Shown: in pieces, positions 33,309-33,358 of the stretch
How the letters are laid out: every line of letters starts with the position of its first letter
Numbering within the stretch: position 1 is the stretch's first letter
DNA from: an uncultured bacterium
GTDB taxonomy: Bacteria; Actinomycetota; Coriobacteriia; Coriobacteriales; Coriobacteriaceae
Direction: 5' to 3'
NCBI GenBank assembly: GCA_905215445.1
Contig: CAJMPZ010000021.1
Span: 1-33,358, forward strand
Length of the DNA: 33,358 nucleotides
The notes under the pieces: model-generated
The model's input: the letters and a program-made list of their open reading frames with translations, nothing else
Database searches by the model: none
Told to the model about the DNA's origin: nothing
Program-made: the position numbers and the translations under genes

Positions 33309-33357
33309 GCTCTGTTAGACCAAGGTTGACATAAAAACGATGTCACCGCGAGGCGGT
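33309..33357. other. Possible insertion-sequence end at the window edge
   Basis: GGCTCTGTTAGACCAAGG (33309-33326) has the look of an IS terminal repeat. It is followed by two inverted repeats: TGACAT/ATGTCA (33327-33332 with 33340-33345) and ACCGC/GCGGT around GAG (33345-33357). The partner end is not in the window, so this stays tentative. The sequence from 32815 to here holds no other intact gene. Confidence 0.25.
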
Positions 33358-33358
33358 A

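Noticed and set aside
1..33358. tRNA or rRNA genes
   Set aside because: No cloverleaf with a CCA-proximal T-arm motif or rRNA-like stretch was noticed by eye. A tRNAscan run would be decisive.

Overview
The window looks like a chromosome segment from a high-GC, anaerobic, gut-type actinobacterium of the class Coriobacteriia, most probably Collinsella or a close relative. This is inferred from base composition, an Ech-type hydrogen-evolving hydrogenase, a BaiCD/FadH-like flavoenzyme and giant secreted beta-helix proteins. No rRNA or tRNA gene is present to settle it.

Layout. (1) 1-54: tail of an IS110-like transposase, followed by short tandem repeats. (2) 183-3510, minus strand: a three-gene ABC-2 export operon (ATPase, permease, permease). 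It diverges from 3721-5507, plus strand, an apparently leaderless NarL-type histidine kinase overlapping a LuxR-type response regulator. (3) 5508-6290: no gene, but three ~150 bp palindromic units about 250 bp apart, then a strong GC hairpin. (4) 6291-11965, minus strand: a complete Ech [NiFe] hydrogenase in five genes. The order is A-B-C-D-E-F, with the two membrane subunits EchA and EchB fused into one 960-aa protein. (5) 12146-12541: orphan two-HTH transposase-OrfA-like protein. (6) 12996-26560, minus strand: an unusual four-gene surface operon. Three different single-pass proteins with TasA/camelysin-like architecture are followed by a 3556-aa secreted repeat protein. That protein has a plausible lipobox and no LPXTG signal. 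(7) 26837-28141: AAA/DUF4143 ATPase preceded by four 12-bp iterons at an exact 23-bp period. (8) 28375-30405: FMN/4Fe-4S/FAD reductase. (9) 30543-31054: two intergenic site arrays, one of four inverted-repeat pairs with constant 25-nt loops and one of five TTCCGGACAT sites about 20 bp apart. (10) 31254-33358: a scar of mobile DNA. It holds a gene fragment joined to an integrase C-terminus, an intact ORF6N-PLD-like protein, a truncated unknown gene and a possible IS end.

How parts fit together. The kinase/regulator pair probably controls the divergent exporter. Ech should couple ferredoxin oxidation to H2 release and ion pumping. The surface operon reads as a self-contained matrix or adhesin system, and it is the best protein-level candidate for something undescribed. 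The palindromic arrays at 30543-31054 and 5554-6203 are the best DNA-level candidates.
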